Notes: generated by a model not told the origin, from the sequence alone. A stretch of 16,852 nt of DNA from an uncultured Acinetobacter sp. (GCF_943914805.1 NZ_CALUDM010000083.1:1-16852), one strand, 5' to 3'. Shown: positions 1 through 5,607, counted from the stretch's first letter. Translations and numbers: made by a program.

Positions 1-149
1 ATTATTAATAATATTAATTGATATGTATTTTTAATTATATTTTTTTGATAAAAAAGCAATTGCTAAATATGTCAACTTGTTATTTCTTTGAAGTTTTTTA
101 AATAATTTTGCTGTAAAATATAGCGCAGTCTTATAAAATTTCTAAAACA

Positions 150-632
150 ATGTCCATATATCTTCCCAAACTGGTCTACGAAGCCTTAATAGCTAACCCA
201 AATCTAACGATTAACGAAATTATGGATGTACAAGGTACGCCATACTCAACTGCTGCCCGATATAGGCAGCGTTTCGAATCATTAAAAAAAGAGTGTGATT
301 ATGCTGAGCAAGTTCACCATAAGATAAATAAGACTAAAATTGAGACTTGGAGGAAAATAAACCATCAGTCTCAATACATGTCTGATCTATTAATTGAGCT
401 TTTAAATAGCAGTGGATTTCAATCTACATCTCATTTAAGAGCGATATACTATGATAAGTATTACTCAGTAAATAATGGCGAACCTCAATCTAGAAGAAAT
501 TTTAATAGGTATTTCAAGACTGCTCGTGAGAATTTAGAGCAAAGTAAATTTAAGCTCTTAATATGTAGATCGCCAGTTAATCGAATAGGTTTTCATACTG
601 TAATAAATCCTAACTACAGTCCCGAGGACTAG
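150..632 (+). CDS. Hypothetical protein, possible N-terminal HTH
   Basis: I do not recognise this 160-aa protein. Residues about 17-45 (LTINEIMDVQGTPYSTAARY, then a basic RQRF) have the spacing of a helix-turn-helix in which a second helix follows a GTPYST turn. This suggests DNA binding but does not prove it. The rest is basic and polar with no membrane segment or signal peptide. The ATG at 150 has no good Shine-Dalgarno sequence in front of it, and the upstream 150 bp is extremely A+T-rich, so the start is uncertain. It is the only + strand gene in the first 3.4 kb and faces the minus-strand block across the hairpin at 691-724. Its isolation and poor ribosome site fit accessory DNA. An uncharacterised plasmid or island protein is the safest reading. 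Confidence 0.55.
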   Translation: MSIYLPKLVYEALIANPNLTINEIMDVQGTPYSTAARYRQRFESLKKECDYAEQVHHKINKTKIETWRKINHQSQYMSDLLIELLNSSGFQSTSHLRAIYYDKYYSVNNGEPQSRRNFNRYFKTARENLEQSKFKLLICRSPVNRIGFHTVINPNYSPED

Positions 633-690
633 TAGAACGTCCGACAGGTTATTTGAGTAGAGCATCATTGGTTGTTTCACTTAAAACGAT

Positions 691-724
691 AAAAAATCAC
701 CCCAAGGCCAGAACGGTCTTGGGG
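691..724 (-). terminator. Rho-independent terminator between converging genes
   Basis: The arms CCCCAAGGCC (700-709) and GGTCTTGGGG (715-724) pair with one G.U and a 5-nt loop. Read on the minus strand, the hairpin is followed closely by a T-run (the A-run at 691-696), which suits termination after the 742-1020 gene. On the + strand it is followed by a weaker TCTATTTT, so it may also stop transcription from the 150-632 gene. Confidence 0.8.
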
Positions 725-741
725 TCTATTTTACGGTTAGG

Positions 742-1020
742 TCAGTAATCACTTGGCATCAACAATGTCGTAAAAGAACGATCTGCTTCTGTTATGATCC
801 AAATTTTATCTTCTGCTACTGAATAACTAGAGAAGATTCGATTGTCATTAATTAATGCTTCCTCATTTGATTCTTTGTCTTCATCTTCTAAATCGCCCCA
901 ATCACCCGTTTGATGACGATAAAGTAATTGGAGTAAATCAGTATGATGTTTCTCTGCAAAAGCCAAAGCATTGGGCGTAGACACAACTTGACCCAAAGCG
1001 AATAGTCGTTGCCTTGTCAT
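742..1020 (-). CDS. Small conserved plasmid/ICE-type protein (92 aa)
   Basis: This 92-aa acidic soluble protein has a distinctive layout: an N-terminal LFALGQVVSTPNAL, a central GDWGDLEDEDKESNEEAL, and a C-terminal KIWIITEADRSFTTLLMP. From memory, proteins with this GDWGDL / WIITEADRS signature are widespread on conjugative plasmids and integrative elements. They are often labelled hypothetical or, without good reason, as a type I restriction subunit. No enzymatic motif is visible and I assign no function. It is the last gene of the minus-strand series 1396-1965, 1080-1421, 742-1020, and a hairpin terminator follows it. The ribosome site is weak (GAGACG about 7 nt before the ATG), so it may depend on translation of its upstream neighbours. 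Its presence is the best hint that this part of the window came from a mobile element. Confidence 0.8.
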   Translation of the reverse strand: MTRQRLFALGQVVSTPNALAFAEKHHTDLLQLLYRHQTGDWGDLEDEDKESNEEALINDNRIFSSYSVAEDKIWIITEADRSFTTLLMPSDY

Positions 1021-1079
1021 AAATACGTCTCACATAAAAATTAATAGAAAAATGTGCGGGCGGTGGTCTGTGAAGAGGT

Positions 1080-1421
1080 TTAGATTTGATTGATTTTATG
1101 GCGCTCTAAAATCTCAGTCGGTACATAGATCAAAATGCCTTCATTGTCGTTCAGCATGATATACACCTCATACCAATCATGCTTTTTCTCAACAAATTCA
1201 ACTTCACCTAATGACAGCTTTTCAGATAGGCTGAAACTGAGCTCAGGAAAAGGCTCAGTTAAATCATTGTCATCTTCACAAATAACAAACCACCCATGTA
1301 GGGTGGCTTGATAAGGTTCATCATACTGATGTTCGAGTGTCTGCATGTGCAGTGAAATACTTGCTCGAATTGAATCATCTGATACTTGTTGTAAGTCAGA
1401 TAGGCTCTTGATGTACTGCAT
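1080..1421 (-). CDS. Hypothetical acidic protein (113 aa)
   Basis: I do not recognise this protein. The frame stays open up to 1505, but the start at 1421 is preferred: GGAGG lies 6 nt upstream of that ATG, whereas the ATG two codons earlier touches the GGAGG. With this start the gene overlaps the end of its upstream neighbour (stop at 1396-1398) by 26 bp, which indicates translational coupling. The product is acidic, with no signal peptide or membrane helix. It has alternating hydrophobic stretches (LHGWFVICEDD, YEVYIMLNDNEGILIYVP) that look like beta-strands of a small folded domain. It lies between two proteins of mobile-element type and probably belongs to the same transcript. Function unknown. 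Confidence 0.75.
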   Translation of the reverse strand: MQYIKSLSDLQQVSDDSIRASISLHMQTLEHQYDEPYQATLHGWFVICEDDNDLTEPFPELSFSLSEKLSLGEVEFVEKKHDWYEVYIMLNDNEGILIYVPTEILERHKINQI

Positions 1422-1965
1422 TTTCATCCTCCATATTGGCTGAGGAATCTGAGTGATCATCCTGAGTTGATTGTTGATTCTTCGGTTTTGGACCACGTTT
1501 TGCACTTACAGGTTTAATATCATGAGAAGATTCAGATAGTGATGAACTTTGTTGCACTACATCATCAAATGAAAGTGGCCAAAGTTCATATTCATCGTTA
1601 ACTTCAAGTAAGCGTGCAGTTTGTGGATGCAGTCGGATTACGCCTTGATCAACTAAGGCAGCTCCTAGAAAACTTGCATTGTTGACTGACTTACCTACGA
1701 ATAATTCTTTCAATGCAACAGCATGGAATGGCTTTCCTGATTGATAAAGCTTTTGTAAGGTTAAAATGATCTGCTCAACTTTGATCAATTCTGTGCTGAA
1801 TCCACCAGATGATTCATTTTCACTTAGAGCGATACCAAAGCTTTGATCGTCATTATCTTGCCATAGTTGATATTTAAGCTGACCTTTAGCTCTGTCCGAT
1901 AACTTATTACAACTCCATGTTTTAATGAGAGTCTTGTTCATTTTGTCAAAAATTCTTGGTTGCAT
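1396..1965 (-). CDS. Hypothetical protein with AT-hook-like tail (189 aa)
   Basis: This 189-aa soluble protein is of unknown function. Residues about 30-130 look like one folded domain, with SGGFSTELIKVEQI and then GKPFHAVALKELFVGKSVNNASFL. The GKS.NNA.FL..AL segment recalls hypothetical proteins I associate with integrative conjugative elements, an impression I could not check. The C-terminal 55 residues are Ser/Asp/Gln-rich and probably disordered; they contain a basic KRGPKPK (156-162) resembling an AT-hook, so DNA association is possible. The ATG at 1965 has AGGA 9 nt upstream; an alternative start lies 8 codons in (MNKTL). Only 74 bp separate it from the 2040-2489 gene, and these are largely filled by a terminator hairpin. 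It therefore either has a promoter I cannot see or is fed by readthrough. Confidence 0.75.
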   Translation of the reverse strand: MQPRIFDKMNKTLIKTWSCNKLSDRAKGQLKYQLWQDNDDQSFGIALSENESSGGFSTELIKVEQIILTLQKLYQSGKPFHAVALKELFVGKSVNNASFLGAALVDQGVIRLHPQTARLLEVNDEYELWPLSFDDVVQQSSSLSESSHDIKPVSAKRGPKPKNQQSTQDDHSDSSANMEDENAVHQEPI

Positions 1966-1984
1966 AATGGCTTCCTTTAAGCAT

Positions 1985-2019
1985 AAAAAATCCCGATGTA
2001 CTGCAAGAGCACATCGGGA
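1985..2019 (-). terminator. Rho-independent terminator inside the minus-strand block
   Basis: A perfect 9-bp stem, TCCCGATGT (1991-1999) with ACATCGGGA (2011-2019), encloses an 11-nt loop. On the minus strand it is followed by six T (A-run 1985-1990). It lies 21 bp beyond the stop of the 2040-2489 gene and 20 bp before the start of the 1396-1965 gene, so it separates the two halves of the block or attenuates expression between them. Confidence 0.85.
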
Positions 2020-2039
2020 CCTAAATTTAAGATTATGGG

Positions 2040-2489
2040 TTAGAACATTGCTTCACATGCAGCGATATGTTTTGCTACAGATTTGATGCTTTGTTGATTA
2101 GGGGTAAATGTTGTGACCTTTTTATTGTTTAGGTACACATCAATCTTTTTGGCTTTAGAAATTCCTTGGGAGAATTCATACCAAGCATTTGCACCATTAC
2201 GCCACTTTGTAGAAGCAGAAGGTGCTGCTTGTTTTTTACCATCAAACAGAAATGTTAAAGGATATTTTGAATCCGTATTTTCATAACTACTTTTCTTGGT
2301 TTCCAAACGTGCAGAGTGATCATAATTATCACCAGCACCATCATTGCATGTCACCCAAAGCGTATTGCCTTGAGCATCCTGAATTGAATATTCTGAAAAA
2401 CCTTGAGAATAACTAGACTGCCATACATTGGGTGCTGCATGAGCAAACCCAGTAACAGCTAGTAATGATATGAGTATGAGCTTTTTCAT
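2040..2489 (-). CDS. Small exported protein with Sec signal peptide (149 aa)
   Basis: The N-terminus is a textbook Sec signal peptide: MKK, a hydrophobic core, and AHA|AP cleavage after about residue 18. That leaves a mature periplasmic or secreted protein of about 131 residues. The mature part has many polar, aromatic and Lys residues and exactly two cysteines, near each end (C48 and C145), which could form one disulfide after export. There is no lipobox and no recognised domain. The ATG has AGGA about 8 nt upstream. It is the third gene of the series 2840-3355, 2518-2820, 2040-2489, with a 28-bp gap to its upstream neighbour and a strong terminator just downstream. Exported neighbours suggest a shared envelope role. 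The family is unknown to me. Confidence 0.8.
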   Translation of the reverse strand: MKKLILISLLAVTGFAHAAPNVWQSSYSQGFSEYSIQDAQGNTLWVTCNDGAGDNYDHSARLETKKSSYENTDSKYPLTFLFDGKKQAAPSASTKWRNGANAWYEFSQGISKAKKIDVYLNNKKVTTFTPNQQSIKSVAKHIAACEAMF

Positions 2490-2517
2490 GAAAGAATCCT
2501 ATTATTTAGAAGAATGA

Positions 2518-2820
2518 TTACTTCTTCACGCATGGCTGAATGCTTTGAATGTATTGTCCATCATTGGTATCTTTGAAAAATCCATTTTTGGATTGAACTT
2601 GCAAACATTGTCCCTTTTTAAAAGGTTTTAGTTGCTTTGCAACGCTGTTGGATAGCAATGCTGCATTTAAAACAACTTCACCTTTAGTCGTTGGGATAAT
2701 GATCGCTTCACCACTAAAAATGATGTTCTTTTTAAGGGTGACTTGTTCAGTCTTTGCTAATGCAGCATTAGAAATAACAAGACCTGCTAAAAAGCAGAAT
2801 AAGAATTTGAAAGTTTTCAT
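2518..2820 (-). CDS. Small exported protein, two cysteines (100 aa)
   Basis: The start is placed at the ATG at 2820, where GAGA lies just upstream and the protein begins with MKTF and a hydrophobic stretch; a GTG four codons earlier is also in frame. Residues 1-22 form a Sec signal peptide ending ALA|KT. The mature protein is about 78 residues, basic, and ends in PCVKK. Two cysteines (C72 and C97) could pair in the periplasm. The mature sequence (VTLKKNIIFSGEAIIIP, then KGQCLQVQSKNGFF) is rich in short strands, like small OB- or SH3-type beta barrels; that is only a guess from the pattern. It lies 19 bp after the 2840-3355 gene and 28 bp before the 2040-2489 gene. No known family identified. 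Confidence 0.75.
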   Translation of the reverse strand: MKTFKFLFCFLAGLVISNAALAKTEQVTLKKNIIFSGEAIIIPTTKGEVVLNAALLSNSVAKQLKPFKKGQCLQVQSKNGFFKDTNDGQYIQSIQPCVKK

Positions 2821-2839
2821 AAATGATCTCACGATTTAA

Positions 2840-3355
2840 TTAATTTACTTGACGATAAATGCAGTCATTCCAAGGAGGTGTATTTTCACGATATTTTGCG
2901 CAAGCCATGACAGCACGTTCTAAACCGCCCAGTGTTTGTCCATAGGCGTCAATATCGGAGATCGATACGTCACCTTGTTTCTTGGTTTGTGGGGTAGCAT
3001 ACTTAGGTTGAGCTTTCGCTTGTTCAGCTCGAAGTTGTTGCTGTCTCAATTGCTGAGCTTTGAGTTCTTGTTGCTTTAACAATAGATATTCTTCTTTACT
3101 GTTAAAGTCAGAAAAGCCAACAACTTCTCCATTCCCGTTATATTGCAATGCTCGCCATACAGTGACTCCCTTTTCTGTGACTGGAATAATCCCATCAGGA
3201 GATTTCAATATACGTTCAGCCATTGCTTGCTGTTGCTGCGTTTGATAAGACACAACCAGATCATTGGCTGAGTTTGCTGCACGCTGTACATCAGGATTAC
3301 CTGATAAAGTCGCTGCCGCTGTTAAAGCAGAGCTAAGTAGGTCTGAAAATCCCAT
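2840..3355 (-). CDS. Hypothetical Gln-rich coiled-coil protein (171 aa)
   Basis: I place the start at the ATG at 3355, which has AAAGGA about 6 nt upstream; the frame stays open to 3400 but without a ribosome site. The protein begins with an Ala/Ser-rich weakly hydrophobic segment (MGFSDLLSSALTAAATLSG). A globular stretch follows (about 50-85, with GVTVWRALQYNGNGEVVGF), then a charged Gln-rich helix at about 85-117 (EEYLLLKQQELKAQQLRQQQ) likely to be a coiled coil. The C-terminal tail has two cysteines, C152 and C165. There is no clear signal peptide, so its location is uncertain. It is the first gene of the minus-strand series divergent from the XRE regulator. A TATAAT (minus strand, 3375-3380) lies about 20 bp upstream of the ATG. 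Function unknown. Confidence 0.75.
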   Translation of the reverse strand: MGFSDLLSSALTAAATLSGNPDVQRAANSANDLVVSYQTQQQQAMAERILKSPDGIIPVTEKGVTVWRALQYNGNGEVVGFSDFNSKEEYLLLKQQELKAQQLRQQQLRAEQAKAQPKYATPQTKKQGDVSISDIDAYGQTLGGLERAVMACAKYRENTPPWNDCIYRQVN

Positions 3356-3374
3356 AAAAATTCCTTTAAATATC

Positions 3375-3380
3375 ATTATA
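3375..3380 (-). promoter_or_regulatory. Candidate -10 box for the minus-strand operon
   Basis: A perfect TATAAT on the minus strand would start transcription near 3368, just ahead of the ribosome site of the 2840-3355 gene. At 17-nt spacing I find no good -35 hexamer; TTGAGC is present but only 14 nt away. The promoter may therefore need an activator, and the palindrome at 3420-3446 lies upstream. Confidence 0.4.
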
Positions 3381-3419
3381 AAGTAATAGCTTATGCTCAA
3401 ACTCTGAGTTCAAATCAAA

Positions 3420-3446
3420 GTAATGTACCTCCTTTGGGTACATTAC
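3420..3446. promoter_or_regulatory. Perfect 10-7-10 palindrome, candidate operator
   Basis: GTAATGTACC (3420-3429) and GGTACATTAC (3437-3446) are perfect reverse complements around a 7-bp spacer. The palindrome sits in the divergent region between the XRE gene and the minus-strand operon and overlaps the candidate -35 of the XRE promoter (TTGGGT, 3434-3439). A dimeric helix-turn-helix protein, most simply the adjacent XRE protein, is the expected ligand; this is inferred from position and symmetry. Confidence 0.6.
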
Positions 3447-3462
3447 GCATTGTATCGATAAT
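3434..3462 (+). promoter_or_regulatory. Candidate promoter giving a leaderless XRE mRNA
   Basis: TTGGGT (3434-3439), a 17-bp spacer and GATAAT (3457-3462) form a sigma70-like promoter. A start 7 bp beyond the -10 falls on position 3469, the first base of the ATG. This fits the absence of any Shine-Dalgarno sequence there and recalls the leaderless lambda cI transcript from PRM. The -35 is weak (3 of 6 consensus bases). Confidence 0.4.
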
Positions 3463-3468
3463 GAGCGC

Positions 3469-3723
3469 ATGACAGCAAGTATCAATACGAAAGAAATGCA
3501 GGCTTTGACGAACTGGTTGAAGCAAGCACGACAGGACCAAAACTTTTCTATGCGCGCATTAGCCAAACGCATGGATAAACCACACTCGTTTGTTCAGAAA
3601 GTTGAACAAGGTGAACGTCGTTTAGATGTGGTTGAATATGTTTGGTATTGCCGTAAGCTAGGTGTTAATCCACAAGATGGATTACTTTTGATTGAGCAGG
3701 TACTCTTAGAGTCTCAAGACTGA
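3469..3723 (+). CDS. Small XRE-family HTH transcriptional regulator A (84 aa)
   Basis: This is a single-domain DNA-binding protein of the XRE/Cro-cI superfamily. Residues about 15-53 give the pattern: WLKQARQDQNFSMRALAKRM (helices 1-2) and KPHSFVQKVEQGERRLD (recognition helix and turn). A family-typical helical tail follows (VVEYVWYCRKLGVNPQDG). There is no sensor or protease domain, so it is likely a simple dimeric repressor or switch. The ATG at 3469 has no ribosome site but coincides with the predicted transcription start; an internal ATG at 3499 would remove little. It is divergent from the minus-strand operon, with the 3420-3446 palindrome between them. It converges, with an 18-bp gap, on a paralog (3742-3963) identical at about 33 of 69 positions counted by eye. 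Autoregulation and control of the divergent operon are inferred. Confidence 0.9.
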   Translation: MTASINTKEMQALTNWLKQARQDQNFSMRALAKRMDKPHSFVQKVEQGERRLDVVEYVWYCRKLGVNPQDGLLLIEQVLLESQD

Positions 3724-3741
3724 GCGTCTTAATCGGATGAC

Positions 3742-3963
3742 CTAGATTGAGGTAAGGTTTGATTGAATCAGTTCAAGACCTTGATTCGGGTTAATGTCTA
3801 AAGCTTTGCAGTAGAATAAATACTCCACGACATCTAACTGATATTGTCCACTTTCAACATCCTGAACATAGGTAAATGGTTTATTTAACCGATCTGCCAG
3901 TTGCTCCAAACTTAGGTTTTTTGCCTGACGTTGCTTAATCAGCCATTGTTGCAAGATAATCAT
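3742..3963 (-). CDS. Small XRE-family HTH transcriptional regulator B (73 aa)
   Basis: This paralog of regulator A has the same architecture. The HTH is at residues about 6-43 (WLIKQRQAKNLSLEQLADRL, then KPFTYVQDVESGQYQLD), followed by the conserved tail VVEYLFYCKALDINPNQG. I choose the ATG at 3963 because GGGGA lies about 6 nt upstream. The in-frame ATG at 3975 directly follows the stop of the 52-aa gene (TGAATG) and has no ribosome site of its own, but coupled initiation there would add only four residues. The divergent recognition helices (PHSFVQKVEQGE versus PFTYVQDVESGQ) suggest different or partly overlapping operators. It is co-transcribed with the upstream small ORF and convergent with regulator A. 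Two such regulators recall opposing repressor pairs in phage-derived switches, which is inference. Confidence 0.88.
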   Translation of the reverse strand: MIILQQWLIKQRQAKNLSLEQLADRLNKPFTYVQDVESGQYQLDVVEYLFYCKALDINPNQGLELIQSNLTSI

Positions 3964-3975
3964 CGATTTCCCCAT

Positions 3976-4134
3976 TCAAATAAACACAAGAGCAACAGCA
4001 CAAAGCTTTGTTGGTAGGTCAGTCTTTTTATCATTACAGACCCGAATCGCTTTGGCTATAGATTTGCATTGAGGGTGGGGAAGCGTCTCGATGACTTTAG
4101 ATACAGATTCGAGTTTTGGATAGTGTTTTTTCAT
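3976..4134 (-). CDS. Small basic cysteine-containing protein (52 aa)
   Basis: This short gene encodes a 52-aa protein (MKKHYPKLESVSKVIETLPH ...) ending LCAVALVFI. It has a strong ribosome site (AAAGGAG, 5 nt before the ATG at 4134). It ends in TGA immediately before the ATG at 3975, in frame with regulator B, so the two are translationally linked. The product is basic, with three cysteines and a hydrophobic C-terminal nonapeptide; it has no signal peptide and no domain I know. A promoter-proximal small partner of an XRE protein could be an antirepressor, an antitoxin-like partner or a co-regulator; none can be preferred from sequence alone. Its start codon lies inside an 11-bp perfect inverted repeat. 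Confidence 0.7.
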   Translation of the reverse strand: MKKHYPKLESVSKVIETLPHPQCKSIAKAIRVCNDKKTDLPTKLCAVALVFI

Positions 4135-4167
4135 GGTCACTCCTTTATTGGTTAAAGACCATGAAAA
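4128..4167 (-). promoter_or_regulatory. 11-bp perfect inverted repeat over a start codon
   Basis: TTTTCATGGTC (4128-4138) and GACCATGAAAA (4157-4167) are perfect inverted copies separated by 18 bp. On the minus strand the 3' arm contains the ATG of the 52-aa gene, and its ribosome site (AAAGGAG) lies in the loop. A TATTAT -10-like hexamer (minus strand, 4167-4172) abuts the outer arm, with a start predicted near 4160. The repeat could thus be an operator over the promoter, or an mRNA hairpin that hides the start codon if transcription starts further upstream. Confidence 0.6.
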
Positions 4168-4258
4168 TAATATGTGTTTGAAATAGAGTTAGATACCGAT
4201 TTTAAATTAGTAATCAATAGAAAGGCTTAGGAAATTAAATATTATTACGAAGTCAATT

Positions 4259-4939
4259 TCATTTGACAAAAATATACTCTTTTAAGTGAGTAAGGACATT
4301 GTTATTTGAATCTTCTACTTTTTTTAAAATACGTCGATATTCAATTTCAACTTCTCTATAACTTTTTAAAGACTGGTTGTAAGATATAGTAGTTGTAGAA
4401 AACTCTTCCAAAGATTTTCTATATTTTGTAATGCTATCGAATATCTTTTGACCTTCGATAAGATTGACAAATTCACTTAATTTTTTAATGTTTTCATTTA
4501 CAAGAATACACAGGTTATTGTAATTATTCTGTTGAGTAGAATCAGTAACAGTGAATCTATTATTAGGAACTTGTAACTCACGATCGATACCAAATTTTAA
4601 AGAATGTATTAAATTCCTTTCATCATGAATTAAGCTAAAAGCATTTTTTGCGTCTTTGGCTATTAAGGTTTTATTATGCTGCTCTTTCCAAGCTCCATAA
4701 AATAAAATTATTAACAATGATGAAATTAGACTACCTGCCGCACTAAGTAATGCAAGTAGTAAAGTTGTATAATCTTTAAACTCCTCATAGTCTTGTGTAA
4801 TTTCAGGTAACATTTTTGTTTTTGGGTTACTACCTAATTCTTGCCAATAATGGTTAAAAATTAAAAGACTAAGAATAATTAATAGCAGAGCACCAAGAAA
4901 ACCGAACTTTGCTAAGTTCGCATAAATATTTTTTTGCAT
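4259..4939 (-). CDS. Two-TM membrane protein with helical cytoplasmic domain (226 aa)
   Basis: I do not recognise the family. Two membrane segments are clear: residues 12-29 (FGFLGALLLIILSLLIFN) and about 58-82 (TTLLLALLSAAGSLISSLLI ...). Between them lies a polar loop of about 28 residues. After the second helix comes a long region (84-226) rich in Lys, Glu and Asn with heptad-like spacing. Residues about 170-220 (YRKSLEEFSTTTISYNQSLK; YREVEIEYRRILKKVEDSNN) probably form a coiled coil. With the short N-terminus inside, the C-terminal domain would be cytoplasmic. The ATG at 4939 has only a weak ribosome site (GGGTC). Codon use is strongly A+T-rich. It stands alone, with 124 bp to the next gene. 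Such two-TM plus helical-domain proteins are common in accessory islands; some act in phage defence, but nothing here proves that. Confidence 0.75.
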   Translation of the reverse strand: MQKNIYANLAKFGFLGALLLIILSLLIFNHYWQELGSNPKTKMLPEITQDYEEFKDYTTLLLALLSAAGSLISSLLIILFYGAWKEQHNKTLIAKDAKNAFSLIHDERNLIHSLKFGIDRELQVPNNRFTVTDSTQQNNYNNLCILVNENIKKLSEFVNLIEGQKIFDSITKYRKSLEEFSTTTISYNQSLKSYREVEIEYRRILKKVEDSNNNVLTHLKEYIFVK

Positions 4940-5362
4940 AATTGACCCAAATTCTCGAAAGTATTCATATAACTTTATGAAGTATATATTTAATTGGGAT
5001 AACTATAACGAACCAAAGTTCCAACATGAATAGTTTTACTAATTTTTATAGCCTAAAAGAGAAATATTAATAAACAAAACTCCCCACGGCTCAACCCGAA
5101 TTCCCCTTTAAGGATAGGAGAAAAAGGTCAAACAGCAGAAAGTCCAAATTCCCCCAAGCCTAATCGTTTTCCACACGCTTTACGCCTCGATGGTCTAGAT
5201 CATAGAAGATTCATCTTCGTCGTAGATCGAGTGGAAAGCCGAAGTGCTAGGAAACGTTAATTGAGAGATGGATTTACATGCGGGAGATAGACCAACGGAC
5301 TATCGAACGGATGGACCACAAAATAGACCGAAAAATCCGATGGTCTAAAAATGGTAGGCATT
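4940..5362. other. Gene-free stretch with nested inverted repeats
   Basis: No convincing gene is seen here. From 5101 to 5340, 107 of 240 bases are G or C (about 45%), above the flanks (for example 13 of 60 at 5521-5580). Nested complementary arms occur at 5168-5237: TTTCCAC (5168-5174) with GTGGAAA (5231-5237), CTCGAT (5186-5191) with ATCGAG (5226-5231, sharing one base with the outer stem), and GAAGAT (5205-5210) with ATCTTC (5213-5218). The decamer CGATGGTCTA occurs at 5188-5197 and 5338-5347, and TAGACC occurs inverted at 5288-5293 and 5324-5329. This could be an unannotated structured RNA, a protein-binding array or a decayed gene. Confidence 0.4.
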
Positions 5363-5395
5363 AAAAAACCTCATAACTCAAAGAGTTACGAGGTT
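5363..5395 (-). terminator. Rho-independent terminator of the tRNA gene
   Basis: AACCTC-A-TAACTC (5367-5379) pairs with GAGTTA-C-GAGGTT (5383-5395) around an AAA loop, with one mismatch in 13 positions. Read on the minus strand the hairpin runs into a T-run (A-run 5363-5368). It lies immediately downstream of the tRNA 3' end. Confidence 0.85.
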
Positions 5396-5400
5396 GAATT

Positions 5401-5477
<77 letters not shown>

Positions 5478-5513
5478 TATAAATACTGGTGTTTCAAGTA
5501 TTTTCGAGAAAGA

Positions 5514-5542
5514 ATACTAGCGAAATTAGAATTGAATTACAA
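5514..5542 (-). promoter_or_regulatory. Candidate sigma70 promoter of the tRNA gene
   Basis: On the minus strand TTGTAA (5537-5542), a 17-bp spacer and TAGTAT (5514-5519) match sigma70 elements. Transcription would start near 5507, leaving a leader of about 30 nt for RNase P to remove. Confidence 0.55.
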
Positions 5543-5607
5543 GAACTTTAAAAGCAAGATTATTGATATGCATAATTTTTAAGCATTGTGAGCTTGTTTG
5601 AATTAAA

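Noticed and set aside
1..700. Search for a second copy of the tRNA 3' end (attachment repeat)
   Set aside because: No stretch resembling the tRNA 3' part was seen in the left end by eye.
3366..3443. A 25-codon minus-strand frame (ATG at 3443) ending just before the ribosome site of the 2840-3355 gene, a possible leader peptide
   Set aside because: No ribosome site before its ATG, and most of it would lie upstream of the predicted transcription start near 3368.
5262..5360. Short frames on both strands (26 codons from 5268 on +, 33 codons ending near 5262 on -) in the gene-free stretch
   Set aside because: No convincing ribosome sites, odd composition and no recognisable protein features; they overlap each other and fit chance.
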